DNA of 32,500 bases from Apostichopus japonicus (GCF_037975245.1 NC_092567.1:20997376-21029875), one strand, 5' to 3'; positions 1 to 11,521 are shown, counted from the first letter of the stretch. Made by a program: numbers and translations. The notes: a model not told the origin generated them from the sequence alone.

Positions 1-700
1 GAAGTCGACCGGACGGCTCTTTTTACACCATTTGGGAAATATTTAGGACATTAATTTAAACGCAGAGATTAAAATAACAGCGTGAGAAGAAGTTATACAG
101 TGTATTATAAATAATAAGTAAAGCAAAAACAACATAAAACGTTTGGTACTCTGTATACTTCGTGTACTATATAGACAACCGTTTACGTTAAAAAAAAATT
201 TTAAAAAAATGACAAAATGAGAAGAAAAAGAAATGTTTAAAAGGATTCTCACAAACGGAACCTGAATGCGACGAAGGTTTTGCACCACAAGCTTGTCTAT
301 TTCCCTTACTGCGACCAGTTTCTTTTTTTATTTTATAATTTTTTTGGAAAATTCAATAAACTTTCAACGCGTTGCCCTTTAATTGAGGAGGCTACTTTCT
401 GCCCTCGCATTATAAAAAAAAACTCTCTCGTCATTCGCTCCCCCTGACCGTCGAAAATTGAGAAAATTGACGGTATTTGTCAGTAAGGGCCGCTAGGCTT
501 GTAGGGGTGACGTCCATATGGTCAATACAAGACACGAGAGGTGACATATAAAGATCTAGGAGCTGACATGAGCTGAAGAAATTGACACTGCCTTGCACGG
601 AAGTTTTCTGTTGGATCTGACAATGCCAAGCACACACACAAGAAGAAACAAGAAGAAAAAAACCAGGCGGATAAACTGTATACCACTTTGAATTAGGTCG
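1..700. other. AT-rich sequence, no gene seen
   Basis: No recognisable gene. Stop codons are frequent on both strands. The longest minus-strand open frame (431-796) is rich in Phe, Tyr and Leu because it reads through A-rich simple sequence, and it resembles no family I know. A short AATAAA-like motif near 354 is not interpretable without a transcript. Confidence 0.6.
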
Positions 701-707
701 GGAACAG

Positions 708-778
708 GAAATAAAGAAATAAAGAAATAAGGAAATAAAGAAATAAGGGAATAAATAATAAATTAATAAATAGACAGA
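708..778. repeat. (AAATAAGG/AAATAAAG) simple repeat
   Basis: Imperfect tandem copies of an 8-base purine-rich unit (GAAATAAA/GGAAATAA) fade into ATAAATAA. Simple expansion; the reverse strand gives a spurious hydrophobic frame. Confidence 0.85.
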
Positions 779-855
779 AAAGTAAAATATGAACAATTTA
801 ACAATTTACACGACAAAGTTCTGTTCTTTTTTTTTTTAATTAATTAATTAAAAAA

Positions 856-913
856 ATGCAAATTTTGACGTCATTCTCTATATAATGCATTAAGTGTTGA
901 AATGTCTCAATTT
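856..913 (+). promoter_or_regulatory. Candidate core promoter: octamer, CRE, TATA, initiator
   Basis: A perfect POU octamer ATGCAAAT (856-863) is followed two bases later by a perfect CRE TGACGTCA (866-873), then TATATAAT (879-886), and TCAATTT (907-913), which matches the YYANWYY initiator with its A at 909, 30 bases after the first T of the TATA box. Order and spacing match a focused RNA polymerase II promoter on the plus strand. CREB/ATF and POU factors would be the expected binders. No downstream coding exon is identified. A pyrimidine-rich AG (TTTTCTTTTCTTTTAG, ending at 1039) could be a splice acceptor. TATA-like strings are common in AT-rich DNA, so this is a candidate only. Confidence 0.3.
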
Positions 914-2301
914 GAAACAGTCCAGATCCGCCATTTTATACGCAAAACTGGCTTCTTCTTTTTTTCCCCTTTTTTCTAAATTCTTTCTAATTCAGTGTGA
1001 GGAATAAATTAATGTGGATATGGTTTTCTTTTCTTTTAGTTGAGAAACTAAAAAAAATAATTATTTTTGCACGATATATACGACCATATCCGCTGTCCTT
1101 GTCCATTCGCCCTGCCCATGTCCCTCCCCTCCCTCTCCTCCCTCCCCCCCCCCCCCCCAGAAAGGAGACAGTGAAAGCCAAACGGAAGGATCTCAACGTT
1201 ATGTGTTATTTCTATGCAAAATAAATCTGATTTATTTATAGTCGATTTTATTTCTGAATCTTTCTCTCCGTTCCCTTTCCCTTTTTCCCTTTCCCTTTTC
1301 ATCTTCTTTTTCTTCTTCTCCTTATTTTCTTTGCTAAAAATATTTTGTCTGAAATTTAAGATGAGTTTATTTTTACTTTAGGTAGACTGATCGTCGAGGC
1401 TAATGTCATATTAGTAAACCATATAGCTATATCATTCTTACATGCAGAGTTGAGTTCTTTTCGGGGTGAAAAAAAATTATTTCTCATTTTTCAAGTTCAT
1501 GTTTCTTCTGACATCTTAAAGAAACAAAACAACATGTGATTATGTATCGAGTTACGGTTCCAAAATATCGCCGTGACGAATCTAAAGCACAGCTGATCAT
1601 TTCTATCCCGTCAAAAATATAAATGCACCCAAAAGGACGAATTTCTCACGTGATAGCTAATATAATGAATATGAGTTAGTTTATGATACAAGCACACCCC
1701 CAAAAAAACTTTACAAAATTATAATATCAAATAAATGTTTACTTTTGCATTGCACGAGAAATTGTATGAAATATTATAGTTGTTTATAAAAAAATTGATT
1801 GGCCACCTTATAAGAGGATTAATGCAAAAAAACCCATTTTCATTAGGACCTTAAAACAGTTATTATTTATGAATATGTTACAGCAGCAGTCAAAAGGCCG
1901 ACCCCCCCCCCCCGCACACAAATCACCCCCTTCCCCTCCCCCTACAAAATAAATATAACATGTATATCAGTGTTTATGCAGACATAAACTGTTCTTAAGT
2001 GTTGTAAGTGGTGTGGATTCAAATAATTAGCATATAGCTTAATGAACATCAAAAATATTAGCTAAAATGTTCACTTCATGAATAAATCAAAAGAAATATT
2101 ACAAGTTAAAAAGAATTAAAACGGAAGCAAAATTGATATAGATAATAATTAAATCGAAGTATAACACTTGTGTTAACAGCACGATCTAAGTTTACAACTT
2201 TATAATAAAGAAAAAAAAGGTATAATTTCAGTTAGTTAAAGCATTTGATGGTAATTGTAGTCAACACTTGATGCAAACAAACTTTCAAGAAAAAACTTTT
2301 A
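914..2301. other. No gene seen; pyrimidine and C-run tracts
   Basis: Holds a C-rich pyrimidine tract (1101-1159, including a run of about 14 C), a second CCCTTT-type tract (1260-1330) and a C run with CCCCCTTCCCCTCCCCC (1903-1945). Short open frames across the first tract encode Pro/Gly runs and are by-products. The rest is AT-rich with no recognised element. Confidence 0.6.
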
Positions 2302-2718
2302 ATGACGCCTGCAATCGTTAGTGTGTCCATAAAAGGAAAACAGATGAAAGCTAAACCCCTTCCAATGTTTGAAAGTTTGATTCAACTTGTCTGTACATAT
2401 TTGAATATAAGAATCGGGGCTGACGTAGTTATTGTAATTAAAAAAAAAACTTTATATCATTTTGTGGCATATCGTCTAACGAGAGCGGAGATATATATAA
2501 TCAGCAAAAAAAAAGTTAAAATATATTACATACCAACAAGAAGTTATGAGCTGTTATTCCTCGCGTTTTTAGCTGTGATAATCTTGATATGCAAATTCAA
2601 ACCACAGCACAGATGTATAAAAAGAAAGAACGTTCCTTGTTTTCGGGTTTCGGTTTCCCCCCTTCTTTCCAGGAGCGAATCCTTCAAAAGAGACCTCGAT
2701 ATTGTTTTCATGAAATGA
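2302..2718 (+). other. Unrecognised 138-codon open frame, probably not a gene
   Basis: This is the longest non-repetitive ATG-to-stop frame in the window. The translation is Lys/Ile/Tyr-rich with one hydrophobic stretch at about residues 84-98 (LLFLAFLAVIILICK) that could be a single membrane segment. I recognise no family or motif. It lies in AT-rich DNA with oligo-A runs that give the Lys clusters, and no promoter or polyadenylation signal is obvious. A chance frame is more likely than a gene or exon. Confidence 0.1.
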
Positions 2719-3142
2719 TATTTATGCCGATGATTCCACTTTCACAGGTCGAGAAGAATTTATGATCCACTTTATGTCGATTGTACGTTGTAATATATTC
2801 CAACTATACTGATCTTCTAAAAAATTGTATATATATATTATATATATAACGAAGATAGAATATAAAAATCTTCAATTGATAGACGGTGATTTTCAATGGT
2901 ATACAGCTCCTATCTAACTTTTCACGAGCTGAACGCTGTCACGGTTGGTCAAATAACTGAATTTCGTCGTTTCAGCTTCCGTGTTATATCTATCTCAGCG
3001 CCGCAGGTGCGAAAGCATGTGAAGGCAACAACACGAGGAAAAGCATAAGCTACAAATATACAAATATACACTGCGCGTGCGCAGTAACTGAACTTTATAA
3101 TTATATTGTTATACTTTAGTTTCACCTGACTGAGGTTTTTAA
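2719..3142. other. AT-rich sequence, one NRF1-like palindrome
   Basis: No gene seen. CTGCGCGTGCGCAG at 3071-3084 is nearly palindromic and fits the NRF1 consensus (YGCGCAYGCGCR) closely. It stands out in AT-rich surroundings, but no TATA, initiator or exon lies next to it. Confidence 0.4.
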
Positions 3143-3220
3143 GATATATCTATATCTATATATATATATATATATATATATAGATATAAAACTGCGATAT
3201 ATATATTTTATATATATATT
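3143..3220. repeat. (AT)n microsatellite, imperfect
   Basis: Runs of TA/AT with GATA interruptions, followed after a short gap by a second TA run. Self-complementary and likely polymorphic in length. Confidence 0.95.
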
Positions 3221-4790
3221 GAAATTCAAAGGAGTCACTGGAATGTAAATGTTGATAGTTTTGGATAAATACCCAGTTGGAATGCTAACAAGTCAAACTT
3301 AAAAAAAAAAAAAAAAAAAAAGCTTACGAACCATTTGGATACGTTCAGGGTTGAATTTGGAAAGGGAAGGAAGGTATAAGGAGGATTAAGGAAATGTCTT
3401 AATGGTAATGACCGGATTAACAAGTCGGAAATTTTCATTGGATATGCATTGAATTACTATTGAAAAGGTATTTCACAGATGTCACCCACGACAGGGGTAA
3501 ACTAATTGTCATAGGCATTACGTGAAGGTATACTGATCGGCCTATGTTTAGGTCGTATGGTGCACGTTCATTAGAAATATATCCCGATTTACAAGATATG
3601 CCACCAGGGTTGTTCGAACGGTTCAGAATTTAGTGTACATAAGCGGTGGGGCGGGGGAGGTGGGGGAGGGGGTGTGGATGGGGTTGGGAAAAAGTTCAAT
3701 GTGGCAATTAAGTAAAACGTGAAGTCAAGTGATAATTTAATTTTTGAATTGCTTGGCAATGTTTTATAGTATTGTCTGTTGTTTTGCGCTAGGTGGGGAT
3801 GGGTGGGATGGGGGTAGAGGAGTAGAGCGTGAGGGCCATGGAGATTAGGTGAAGAGGTGAAGAGGGGAAGAGACGGGAGGGAAGGGGGTAGTTTAAGTCT
3901 ATACTAGATTCCTCTTTGGATCCATGCAATTCTATTAATTTCCATAGTGTGATGTCAGTGTCCATGCTACAAAATATACCACCTCCACCCCACCCCACCC
4001 CCATGAGGACCTGTCTAGGTAATTCAACGTAAGATAAAGATGATGCCTTACAAACAACGGCTGTAGTGTCAAGGTTAACTGGACGGGGATCTCATAATGG
4101 TGACGGCGAATTCCAATCCTCTCGAGAGTGGTGTATAATGAAAGCCTTCCCCTAATAAACAAAATATTTTGAGAATGTGTTTGAACGTTATCGCGCCAGT
4201 AAAATTCTCTATGGGTGATAAGCCTATACCACAGAGAGCTAAAGAGACTGCCATCAGCTGCATATTACGCATGCGTATAATCTCTGTCTAAAGAGCCGCT
4301 CTTTCTATGAGTTGACTTGAACAGAATTCAACAGTTGGGGACTAAATTCTAGATTCACCCCAGATTCACCCCAGGCTGATTCAAGCTGAGGGACATGAAC
4401 CTTAGAATGGAAAGGGCGTCCTGGGCCCGTGGAAGAGTGGTTTAAATGTAAAGAAACTGTCCCTTGTGAACGTTTTACCGCGGACTGGACGCCGGTGAAG
4501 TTGAGAAATGGCCCCCTATGGCCCAGATGGTTAGAGAGAGGTCCTTAAATTGGACCAAAGAAACAAATAATGATAAAGGAAAGAAGAAGTGACCAAATTG
4601 GAACGAATCAGTGATATAGAATATGTTTTCCTGTGTTCTATTTATTTTTTATTGGGGGGGGGAGTTACCTTTTTTATTGCGTGACTAAAGGATTTATTTG
4701 TGTAGGTTCTTTCAGAAGGTATCAAAAGTGGCACGTTTCACGAATAGTTCAATATGATTCTAAAATATATCAATCGAAGAAAACAGTAGA
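3221..4790. other. No gene seen; poly-A run and G-rich tracts
   Basis: Contains a 21-A run (3301-3321), G-rich tracts at 3643-3690 and 3790-3890 (GGGGA/GGGTG types) and a C-rich partner at 3975-4003 that is roughly complementary to the second. ACGCATGCGT near 4266 is a perfect palindrome. CAGATTCACCCC is duplicated in tandem near 4350-4375. The reverse-strand frames across 3789-4162 follow from the G-rich tracts. No domain or transposon ends recognised. Confidence 0.55.
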
Positions 4791-4793
4791 AAG

Positions 4794-4898
<105 letters not shown>

Positions 4899-5866
4899 GG
4901 AATTGCATTAGGTCAACATTTTGACAATATACCAGAATGAACAGAAGATTTGTTCAACAAAATCGCCAATTGCATCTGAGTGGTGCCTCAGGTGTTTACT
5001 TTACTTCCGTTAAGATATCTCAGTCGGTATACCGCGGTTTGAGAAAAGGATGTAAGCTTCGTTTATGAACATCTTTAACCACACCCCAAAGTTTTCCATT
5101 TTCGATTAACGTAAATGATTTTTTTTTTATTGGGTACACTTGAAAACACATTATCTAACCGTTTCGTGGAATAGAGAAAAAACCTTTTGACTCAAGATTG
5201 TGTACTGATGTCGCAACCGTACATCCGTAAAGTTTCTTCATATTTATAGACAGTTTCCCCTTATTACAGACAGTTAGAGCGAGTTGTTGATAAAATCTAC
5301 AACGTCACGTTATCACTTAAATAACCAGCCAAATATTCTCTAGACGTATTTACATCAACTTTATCCCAGTCCACTTTGCCAACAAAAAACACATAAATAA
5401 ATCAGATGAAATCAAGTTTAGAAAACAGCATTGATAATCAACTGCCAACAGAATGTTCCTTTCAGACCGGAAGCTTGTTTCTGTACAAGTTTTGATGATG
5501 CAAAAGCCGTCGGTTATCTCTTAAAGGGGATTTACCTATATCAACTTGACTTCCCTTGAAGAGTTGTTCGTTGCTGCATGCTTGCGTCAACTCGGTAGAG
5601 GTTGAACTCTTGAACAGTGACAACTAGAAAATTTGACCTATAGGTTCTGGGTGAATGGTTATGTTCAAAATTTAACATGCATATCATTCCGTTTTGTATA
5701 TGACATTCTTTTAGCAAGTGACCAGTTCAAATCTCTTTATTTTCATTTGATTTTGAAGGAAAAAAAGAAAGAAAAAAGGCGGGAAGTAGCGAAGTACAGA
5801 TCCGTAGTGTACTGCATATCCTGCGTATTACAAACAGTTTGTACATCGCAATCGACTTGCGATATT
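4899..5866. other. AT-rich sequence, no gene seen
   Basis: No repeat ends, RNA gene or recognisable protein. The open frame at 5633-5923 has no recognisable domain. Confidence 0.6.
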
Positions 5867-5870
5867 ATCA

Positions 5871-5957
5871 TGACCTTTGACCTTGCGGTAGTAGATATCC
5901 GGAGGAAGCTCGTGACGTCATAGAATGTTATAAATGACCGTACTTCTCACCGCACAG
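5871..5957 (+). promoter_or_regulatory. Candidate promoter: DR1 site, CRE, TATA
   Basis: TGACCTTTGACCT (5871-5883) is the exact complement of AGGTCAAAGGTCA, the ideal DR1 nuclear-receptor element (HNF4, COUP-TF and RXR type). A perfect CRE TGACGTCA follows at 5913-5920, and TATAAAT at 5929-5935. ACAGTTT around 5954-5960 is a near-initiator about 27 bases downstream of the TATA box. CRE-to-TATA spacing (16 bases start to start) is close to that of the cluster at 856-913 (13 bases). The first downstream ATG (5973) opens only a short frame, so any transcript would need a downstream exon or be noncoding. Confidence 0.3.
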
Positions 5958-5960
5958 TTT

Positions 5961-6292
5961 AATTAGGATGTGTTGTCCAATAGCTTCCTTCAAAAGTATG
6001 ATAGGCTTTGGTTTCCGAAACGCGGTATTATCATAGCATACCATAACTTATTTGTCTTTTAGGTGTAAACTTAACCCCCGCTTCAACCAGCAATAATTAC
6101 TCTAAGCCAAACAAGAGAGTGATAGTGTAAAATCATTAAAGAAATCTCATCCGCTTTTAACAAATTTCGCGGTTATAAATGATTTGTGATGATATTGTGT
6201 AGAGCAAATCTTAATCAGTTATCATTTATATGTTGTTTGTCCCACACACTGCAGTTTCTTTCAACATAAGCAATAAGTTAATATTATAAAAA

Positions 6293-6295
<3 letters not shown>
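5961..6295. other. No gene seen
   Basis: AT-rich DNA between the promoter-like cluster and a long (AT)n array. A 23-codon frame from the ATG at 5973 shows no family resemblance. Confidence 0.5.
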
Positions 6296-6588
<293 letters not shown>

Positions 6589-8619
6589 GCAGCATAGCTG
6601 TTAACAGTTTTTCCGTTACTCCTATATTTCTTTATTTCTTTCTTTTATTTAATTCTCTTTCCTAGAATCACAAGTTCGCTACTTCCCCCTTGAGGGCTAT
6701 TGACATTCTTTCCTCGACGCTTATCCGGTAGAGCAATTTGACGGGAATTTTCAAGTTCTTTGTTGGGTTCTAAATGTAGAAACTTACGTGTCTAAACGTC
6801 ATAGTTGATACCAGAATATATCATTACGTAAATTTCCAGGCAACGCAAAACCCTGGTATGGTCTCAATCTTAAAAGCGAACCTCATGATTTATTATATAA
6901 CTTCCTAAATATACAATTTCATGTGTTCTTCTAATTTTTTTTTTTTTTTTTACAAATAAAGTGATATATTTTAAACGCGTCTCACTTGAACTATTATGAT
7001 TGAAGAATGGACCATCCATGTTACGTAATCACTTCCAACGTGTCATGCTATGGAATAACGTAAGGTTCACCAGCAATGGTGGTTACAATATAAATCGTAA
7101 CCGCCCTGTCCATAAAGGTCGGTTTGTTAGCGTGGAATTTGTATTTCTGTATGTTATATGAACTGTTATCAAATTAGTTTAATATTGCAAAGAGATGGTA
7201 TTCTGTCCATGACCTTATGACTGTACTGAACAAGGGGGCCGCTGCCCCATATGTTTTGATTTGACATGTTGCCCTTCCCGCCCCCCCCCCCCCAATTTAT
7301 TATATGCACAGCAATATGGGAACAACTGGTACAAGAGAAGCTGTTGTTTCTTCGTGAATCCTTGTCGCAACGTCAGCCTCCTCCCATGAAATTGTCAGCG
7401 ATGGTCAATTTTGCTTAGACTTGAAAGTTACGTGCTCACTTACACAACACTCTCTACCTATAGGAATCGTGTTTTTTATCCGATATTGGAAAAGACGGAG
7501 AAGGATTCAAGGTAACATTATCAGATATTTAATAACACGAGGATAAGTCAGTTTTACTTATCTTTTTTTTTAAATATATAACTATGAAATACCATGCGAG
7601 TATTTCAATTAGAAGTATATCATTGCATTATTTCTATTGCGATTATGGAATCTATCGGTTTCCAACCACTTTATATGCGATAATTTGGGAAGTTTTAAAC
7701 GCATTCGCACATATATATCTCATTTCCGTATGGCCTCATTAAAAAACTCGCATATTCATATAGTATAACAAAATTTAAAAAATGTCAATTCCTTTCAAAA
7801 AAGATTTGCATAAACTGTACAAACAAGGCCTAGTTGTCGTATCCAGTCACACATAAACCAATGATCTAATCAATCGACAATGCCAACTTTGCTGTGACAT
7901 TCGAAAAAAGACTTTTTATCCAAAAATTATCATCACGTGATCACACCAGTTCGGTGTTCAAAATACTCGCAGAACTGGGCATGGGTACTGGACGTGAGAT
8001 GATGTAACTCATGCAATGTCCACTTATAATCAAACATCGCACGGGAGTATTTAAAAGCACAGCTTTAGGTGAAAGGTCAGCGGATATAAAAGTGGAAAAA
8101 AAAAACGAATGTCATTCTACCGGAATTCGATCGTTCAAAAAATTTAGTTGTGACGTCATACCACTGGTTGGTGAAATGTATATGAGGACTATTATCACTC
8201 GGCCTACCAATTACTTTTAATGGTGGCGGGGGAGAGTAAATATTTATGGGGGCTAAAAAATCGTGGTCAATTATTGCAAAAGAATTTTAATATAGATGTA
8301 TATTGCTCCCACATTTTCTAGTATAGCCGCATGGCTGTGCCTGCAATGCGAGTGAGAATTATAGGGTCATCGGTAAGGTTAAAAAATAATCATAAAATTT
8401 CGTTATTATTTTACCAAAATGAATAAAGGATGCGGCTATCATTACTAGTGAAATTCTTACAGAGCAGGAGGTGGCTTGCAAGTTTTTTTTTATTATTATT
8501 CTCTCTATTTATATAGTCACAAAATAGAAGAAATTGGTCAATATGTTGCTTTTAGTATTGTCAACCAGTTGCTCTTATACCCGGAAGTATGACTCAACAT
8601 GGTGAAATGTTACACTTAT
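6589..8619. other. No gene seen; isolated CRE at 8151-8158
   Basis: Mostly unique AT-rich sequence. Visible items are T runs near 6933-6950, a C run (7280-7293) near GGGGGCCGCTGCCCC, which is partly self-complementary, a GGTGGCGGGGGAG tract at 8222, and a perfect CRE (8151-8158) with no TATA close downstream. The frame 8011-8220 has no recognisable domain. Confidence 0.55.
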
Positions 8620-9210
8620 TTTTTTTAAGAAAAGTCACCAAGATAAAACTTTGGCCTGAAAACCAAACTATACTTATCCGATCCACTCTCAACCCCCAGT
8701 CCCCCTACATCGAGCATTGAGTCTGTGACTGTGTGATCATAGTTAAATCTGGAGATAAAGGGAACCTGGGCACGAAAAACGGCTAATCCACGCTCAACCC
8801 CCAGTCCCCCCTACAACGAGCATCGAGTCTGTGACTGTGTGATCATAGTTAAATCTGGAGATAAAGGGAACCTGGGCACGAAAAACGAGTGATCTACTCT
8901 CAACCCCCAGTCCCCCCTACATCGAGCATTGAGTCTGTGACTGTGTGATCATAGTTAAATCTAGAGATAAAGGGGACCTGGGCACGAAAAACGACTGGTC
9001 CACTCTCAACACCCAGTCCCCCTACAACAAGCATCGAGTCTGTGACTGTGTGATCATAGTTAAATCTGGAGATAAGGGAACCTGGGCACTAAAAACGACT
9101 AATCCATGCTCAACCCCCAGTCCCCCTACATCGGGCATCGAGTCCGTGACTGTGTGATCATAGTTAAATTAACAGATAAAGGGAACTTTTTCTTTAAGAA
9201 AAATCACCCA
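8620..9210 (-). repeat. Tandem array of U2-SINE-like body, ~105-bp units
   Basis: Near-identical units begin at 8688, 8793, 8899, 9005 and 9109 (105, 106, 106 and 104 bp, last unit partial). Each contains CTCAACCCCCAGTCCCCC, a GAGTCTGTGACTGTGTGATC segment and a GAACCTGGGCACG-type segment. Read on the minus strand they match the body of the U2-headed element at 16040-16170. The 3'-most monomer (8688 down to about 8620) adds the extra GTTTGGTTTTC segment and the CTTTTCTTAAAA tail that the U2-headed copy also has, so it marks a true element end. A second tail lies at 9186-9210. The array therefore seems to have grown by internal duplication between two tail-bearing monomers. Confidence 0.85.
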
Positions 9211-9216
9211 AGAAAG

Positions 9217-9545
9217 TATGGAACGCCGAAAGGACCACAGTGACATGTACTACTACTAATTTGACATGTACTACTACTAATTCGAAGTGTAATACATGTA
9301 AAATGTCGCGTACTACTACTAATTCGAAGTGTACTACATCTAAAATGTCGCGTACTACTACTAATTCGAAGTGTACTACATATAAAATGTCGCGTACTAC
9401 TACTAATTCGAAGTGTACTACATCTAAAAAGTCACGTACTACTACTAAATTGGAGAGATGGCGCTATTCACAATCTTTCCGATACCATGTCATCGAGTTG
9501 CGCATCTGCATTAAAATAATGATGAAGAAAACATTTTCTTTAATA
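9217..9545 (+). repeat. Left foldback arm with 42-bp tandem units
   Basis: Four 42-bp units sit between a unique outer end and a unique inner end that includes GAGATGGCGCTATTCACAAT. The open frame rich in Thr, Ser and Lys that runs through it is a product of the 42-bp period (a multiple of three) and not evidence of a protein. Confidence 0.85.
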
Positions 9546-9604
9546 ATCTGTTATAATAATAATAATAATAGTATATCAATTTCAAGAGTTAAAACTGGTG
9601 TATT

Positions 9605-9606
<2 letters not shown>

Positions 9607-9680
<74 letters not shown>
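9607..9680. repeat. (AT)n microsatellite inside foldback element
   Basis: About 74 bases of AT in the interior of the foldback transposon. Confidence 0.95.
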
Positions 9681-9686
<6 letters not shown>

Positions 9687-10198
9687 AAAAGAGGTGCTAC
9701 TGTTAATGAGCTAAAGTTAGGCTTCCTAGCCTTTTTCTATATGCTAGGCCAGGCTGCGGCTAGGATATAGTGTCTAATTTAAATGATATTCCAAAACTGC
9801 TACTTGTTTAAATTATATACATGTCTAACCGTATGCATTTTAGGTGTTCTACAAAGGACCTGAATATAGGCCTACTATAGTACTAGGTCATGGATTAATT
9901 CCGAGCATAACTTAAGAGCCCAAATATACGTTACCGTTTAAATTTAGATTTTGGCACAGTAATGTGTGTATATGCAGAGCTTAGTATGCGTAGGATTAGG
10001 AGTATATGTGTACGTGTCAGTTATACTATTATTATTATTCTATTATTATCACGATTATTCACAAGCAGCAATTTTCCCGTCATTGAAATGTCAAGAATGC
10101 TTTTGATTCCCCAGCTGTGCCTAACTATATGCTATTTTCTATATTTGCCACAGACCTTAAAGGTATAAACTGTAAAATAGACATTTGAATCAACAGAG

Positions 10199-10485
10199 TA
10201 TTAAAGAAAATGTTTTCTTCATCATTATTTTAATGCAGATGCGCAACTCGATGACATGGTATCGGAAAGATTGTGAATAGCGCCATCTCTCCAATTTAGT
10301 AGTAGTACGTGACTTTTTAGATGTAGTACACTTCGAATTAGTAGTAGTACGCGACATTTTAGATGTAGTACACTTCGAATTAGTAGTAGTACGCGACATT
10401 TTACATGTATTACACTTCGAATTAGTAGTAGTACATGTCAAATTAGTAGTAGTACATGTCACTGTGGTCCTTTTGGCGTTCCATA
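10199..10485 (-). repeat. Right foldback arm with 42-bp tandem units
   Basis: Reverse complement of the left arm apart from one missing 42-bp unit and very few substitutions. The high similarity suggests a recent insertion or conversion between arms. Confidence 0.85.
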
Positions 10486-10592
10486 AGAAAGAACCTGGGC
10501 ACGAAAAACGACTGATCCACCACTCTCAAGGCCCAGTCTTCTTACATCGTGACTGTGTGGTGATCATCGTCAAAATGTGTATTTCGAGTCAG
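10486..10592 (-). mobile_element. 5' part of U2-SINE-like monomer, split by foldback
   Basis: On the minus strand this reads from an ATACACA-like start through GACGATGATCAC and GAGAGTGGTGGATCAG to GTTCTTTCT, and resumes on the other side of the foldback element at 9210 with TGGGTGATTTTTCTT. The match to the U2-headed copy begins around the ATACACAC segment, after the U2-like head, so this copy has lost or diverged from the head. Confidence 0.7.
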
Positions 10593-11521
10593 GAAACTAG
10601 AAACTATACATATGCATGATCTTAGCCTTAATGATGGGTTATCACTTTAAACGCCACTTATACAACTGTCTTAAAATAAGGCTACAGGAATGCCTCGCGT
10701 CACGGCGTTAAGAGGTTTCATCGTAAAAAAAAAATTGGTTAAGTACATTATCGATCGCGATTAAATATTGGACAGCTTTGCGGAGACACAAAGTTATAGC
10801 TCAATAAAACACGTTCCCTTGTCTACGCGTCTCTACGTAAATATCTCTTCACCGCCCACCCTCCTACTTCTGGTTTTTTTTTATGTTTTGTTTTTAATTT
10901 CTAAATTGGTTATTGACAATAAACGTTATCTGTAACTACTAATGGGCAACTATTGATTCTTGACATCTTGTGAAATCAAAATAAAGAAAAAGGAGAGTAA
11001 TAAAATAGTAATGATAATAAAAAATAAAAAAAGGGAAGTAAAGAAAAGAAACATAAATAGGTCTAAGATGATATATTTATTGGGTAAATATTCCTCCCAC
11101 AGTCATTAAACGTTTACTATTTTTATACACAACTGAACATTGTTTTAAAGATATTATTAATAAATCACAAGAGCTAGCAGCGCGTTATATCACAGGGTCA
11201 ATCAAAGGATTAAGTGACGTCATCATATCTAAGATGCGAATGGTCAAGCTATGCACCGTATAGCTAGCTATATATACGACTCCCAAACTGGGGATTGATT
11301 ACACATGGGGGTAATTAGCCGATTTTTGTATTACGTGGGGGGTCGGGAGGGATTAATGACACTGCGGCTGACAGAAACCAAATACTGTAACATGCTGTGA
11401 TTTGTTATAGTATATACGAGTATACCTTACAACAGTTAATACAATAGGCCTATTACATTAGGAGACAGATTGAAACGTTTTCCAGCCGTGTTTGATGACC
11501 GGTTTACATAGCTAGGGGTGG
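10593..11521. other. No gene seen; CRE at 11215-11222
   Basis: AT-rich, with A-rich simple sequence at 10975-11060. A perfect CRE (11215-11222) precedes TATATATAC near 11270, a looser arrangement than the two clusters annotated as candidate promoters. G-rich tracts near 11305-11350 resemble transposon-edge sequence but I find no paired ends. Confidence 0.5.

Larger units (their letters stand above)
9217..10485. mobile_element. Foldback DNA transposon with long repeat-bearing arms
   Basis: The ends are TATGGAACGCC and its complement. The arms are long: left 9217-9545 (329 bp), right 10199-10485 (287 bp), with few mismatches. Each has tandem 42-bp units containing GTACTACTACTAATTCGAAG; the left arm has one unit more than the right, which accounts for the whole 42-bp size difference. 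The 6-base AGAAAG flanks both ends directly (9211-9216, 10486-10491), consistent with a target duplication. The paralogous unoccupied site at about 16150 (minus strand) reads straight through. The interior (9546-10198) holds an (AT)n tract and AT-rich DNA but no transposase frame, so it is non-autonomous. Superfamily unresolved: a 6-7 bp duplication would be compatible with Dada-type elements, which favour small-RNA genes, but this is speculation. Confidence 0.85.

Noticed and set aside
431-796. 121-codon minus-strand hydrophobic frame
   Set aside because: The hydrophobic part is the translation of an A-rich simple repeat; the rest has no recognisable domain.
3643-4003. Transposon with G-rich left and C-rich right ends
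   Set aside because: The G- and C-rich tracts are roughly complementary but there are no precise ends or flanking duplication.
8620-9190. CRISPR-like array of repeats
   Set aside because: Units are contiguous 105-bp tandem copies without unique spacers, and they match a retroposon body.
9240-9770. 176-codon Thr/Ser/Lys-rich frame and its mirror at 10190-10462
   Set aside because: Both lie in the foldback arms; the 42-bp unit is a multiple of three and has no stop in this frame, and the same frame appears in both arms.
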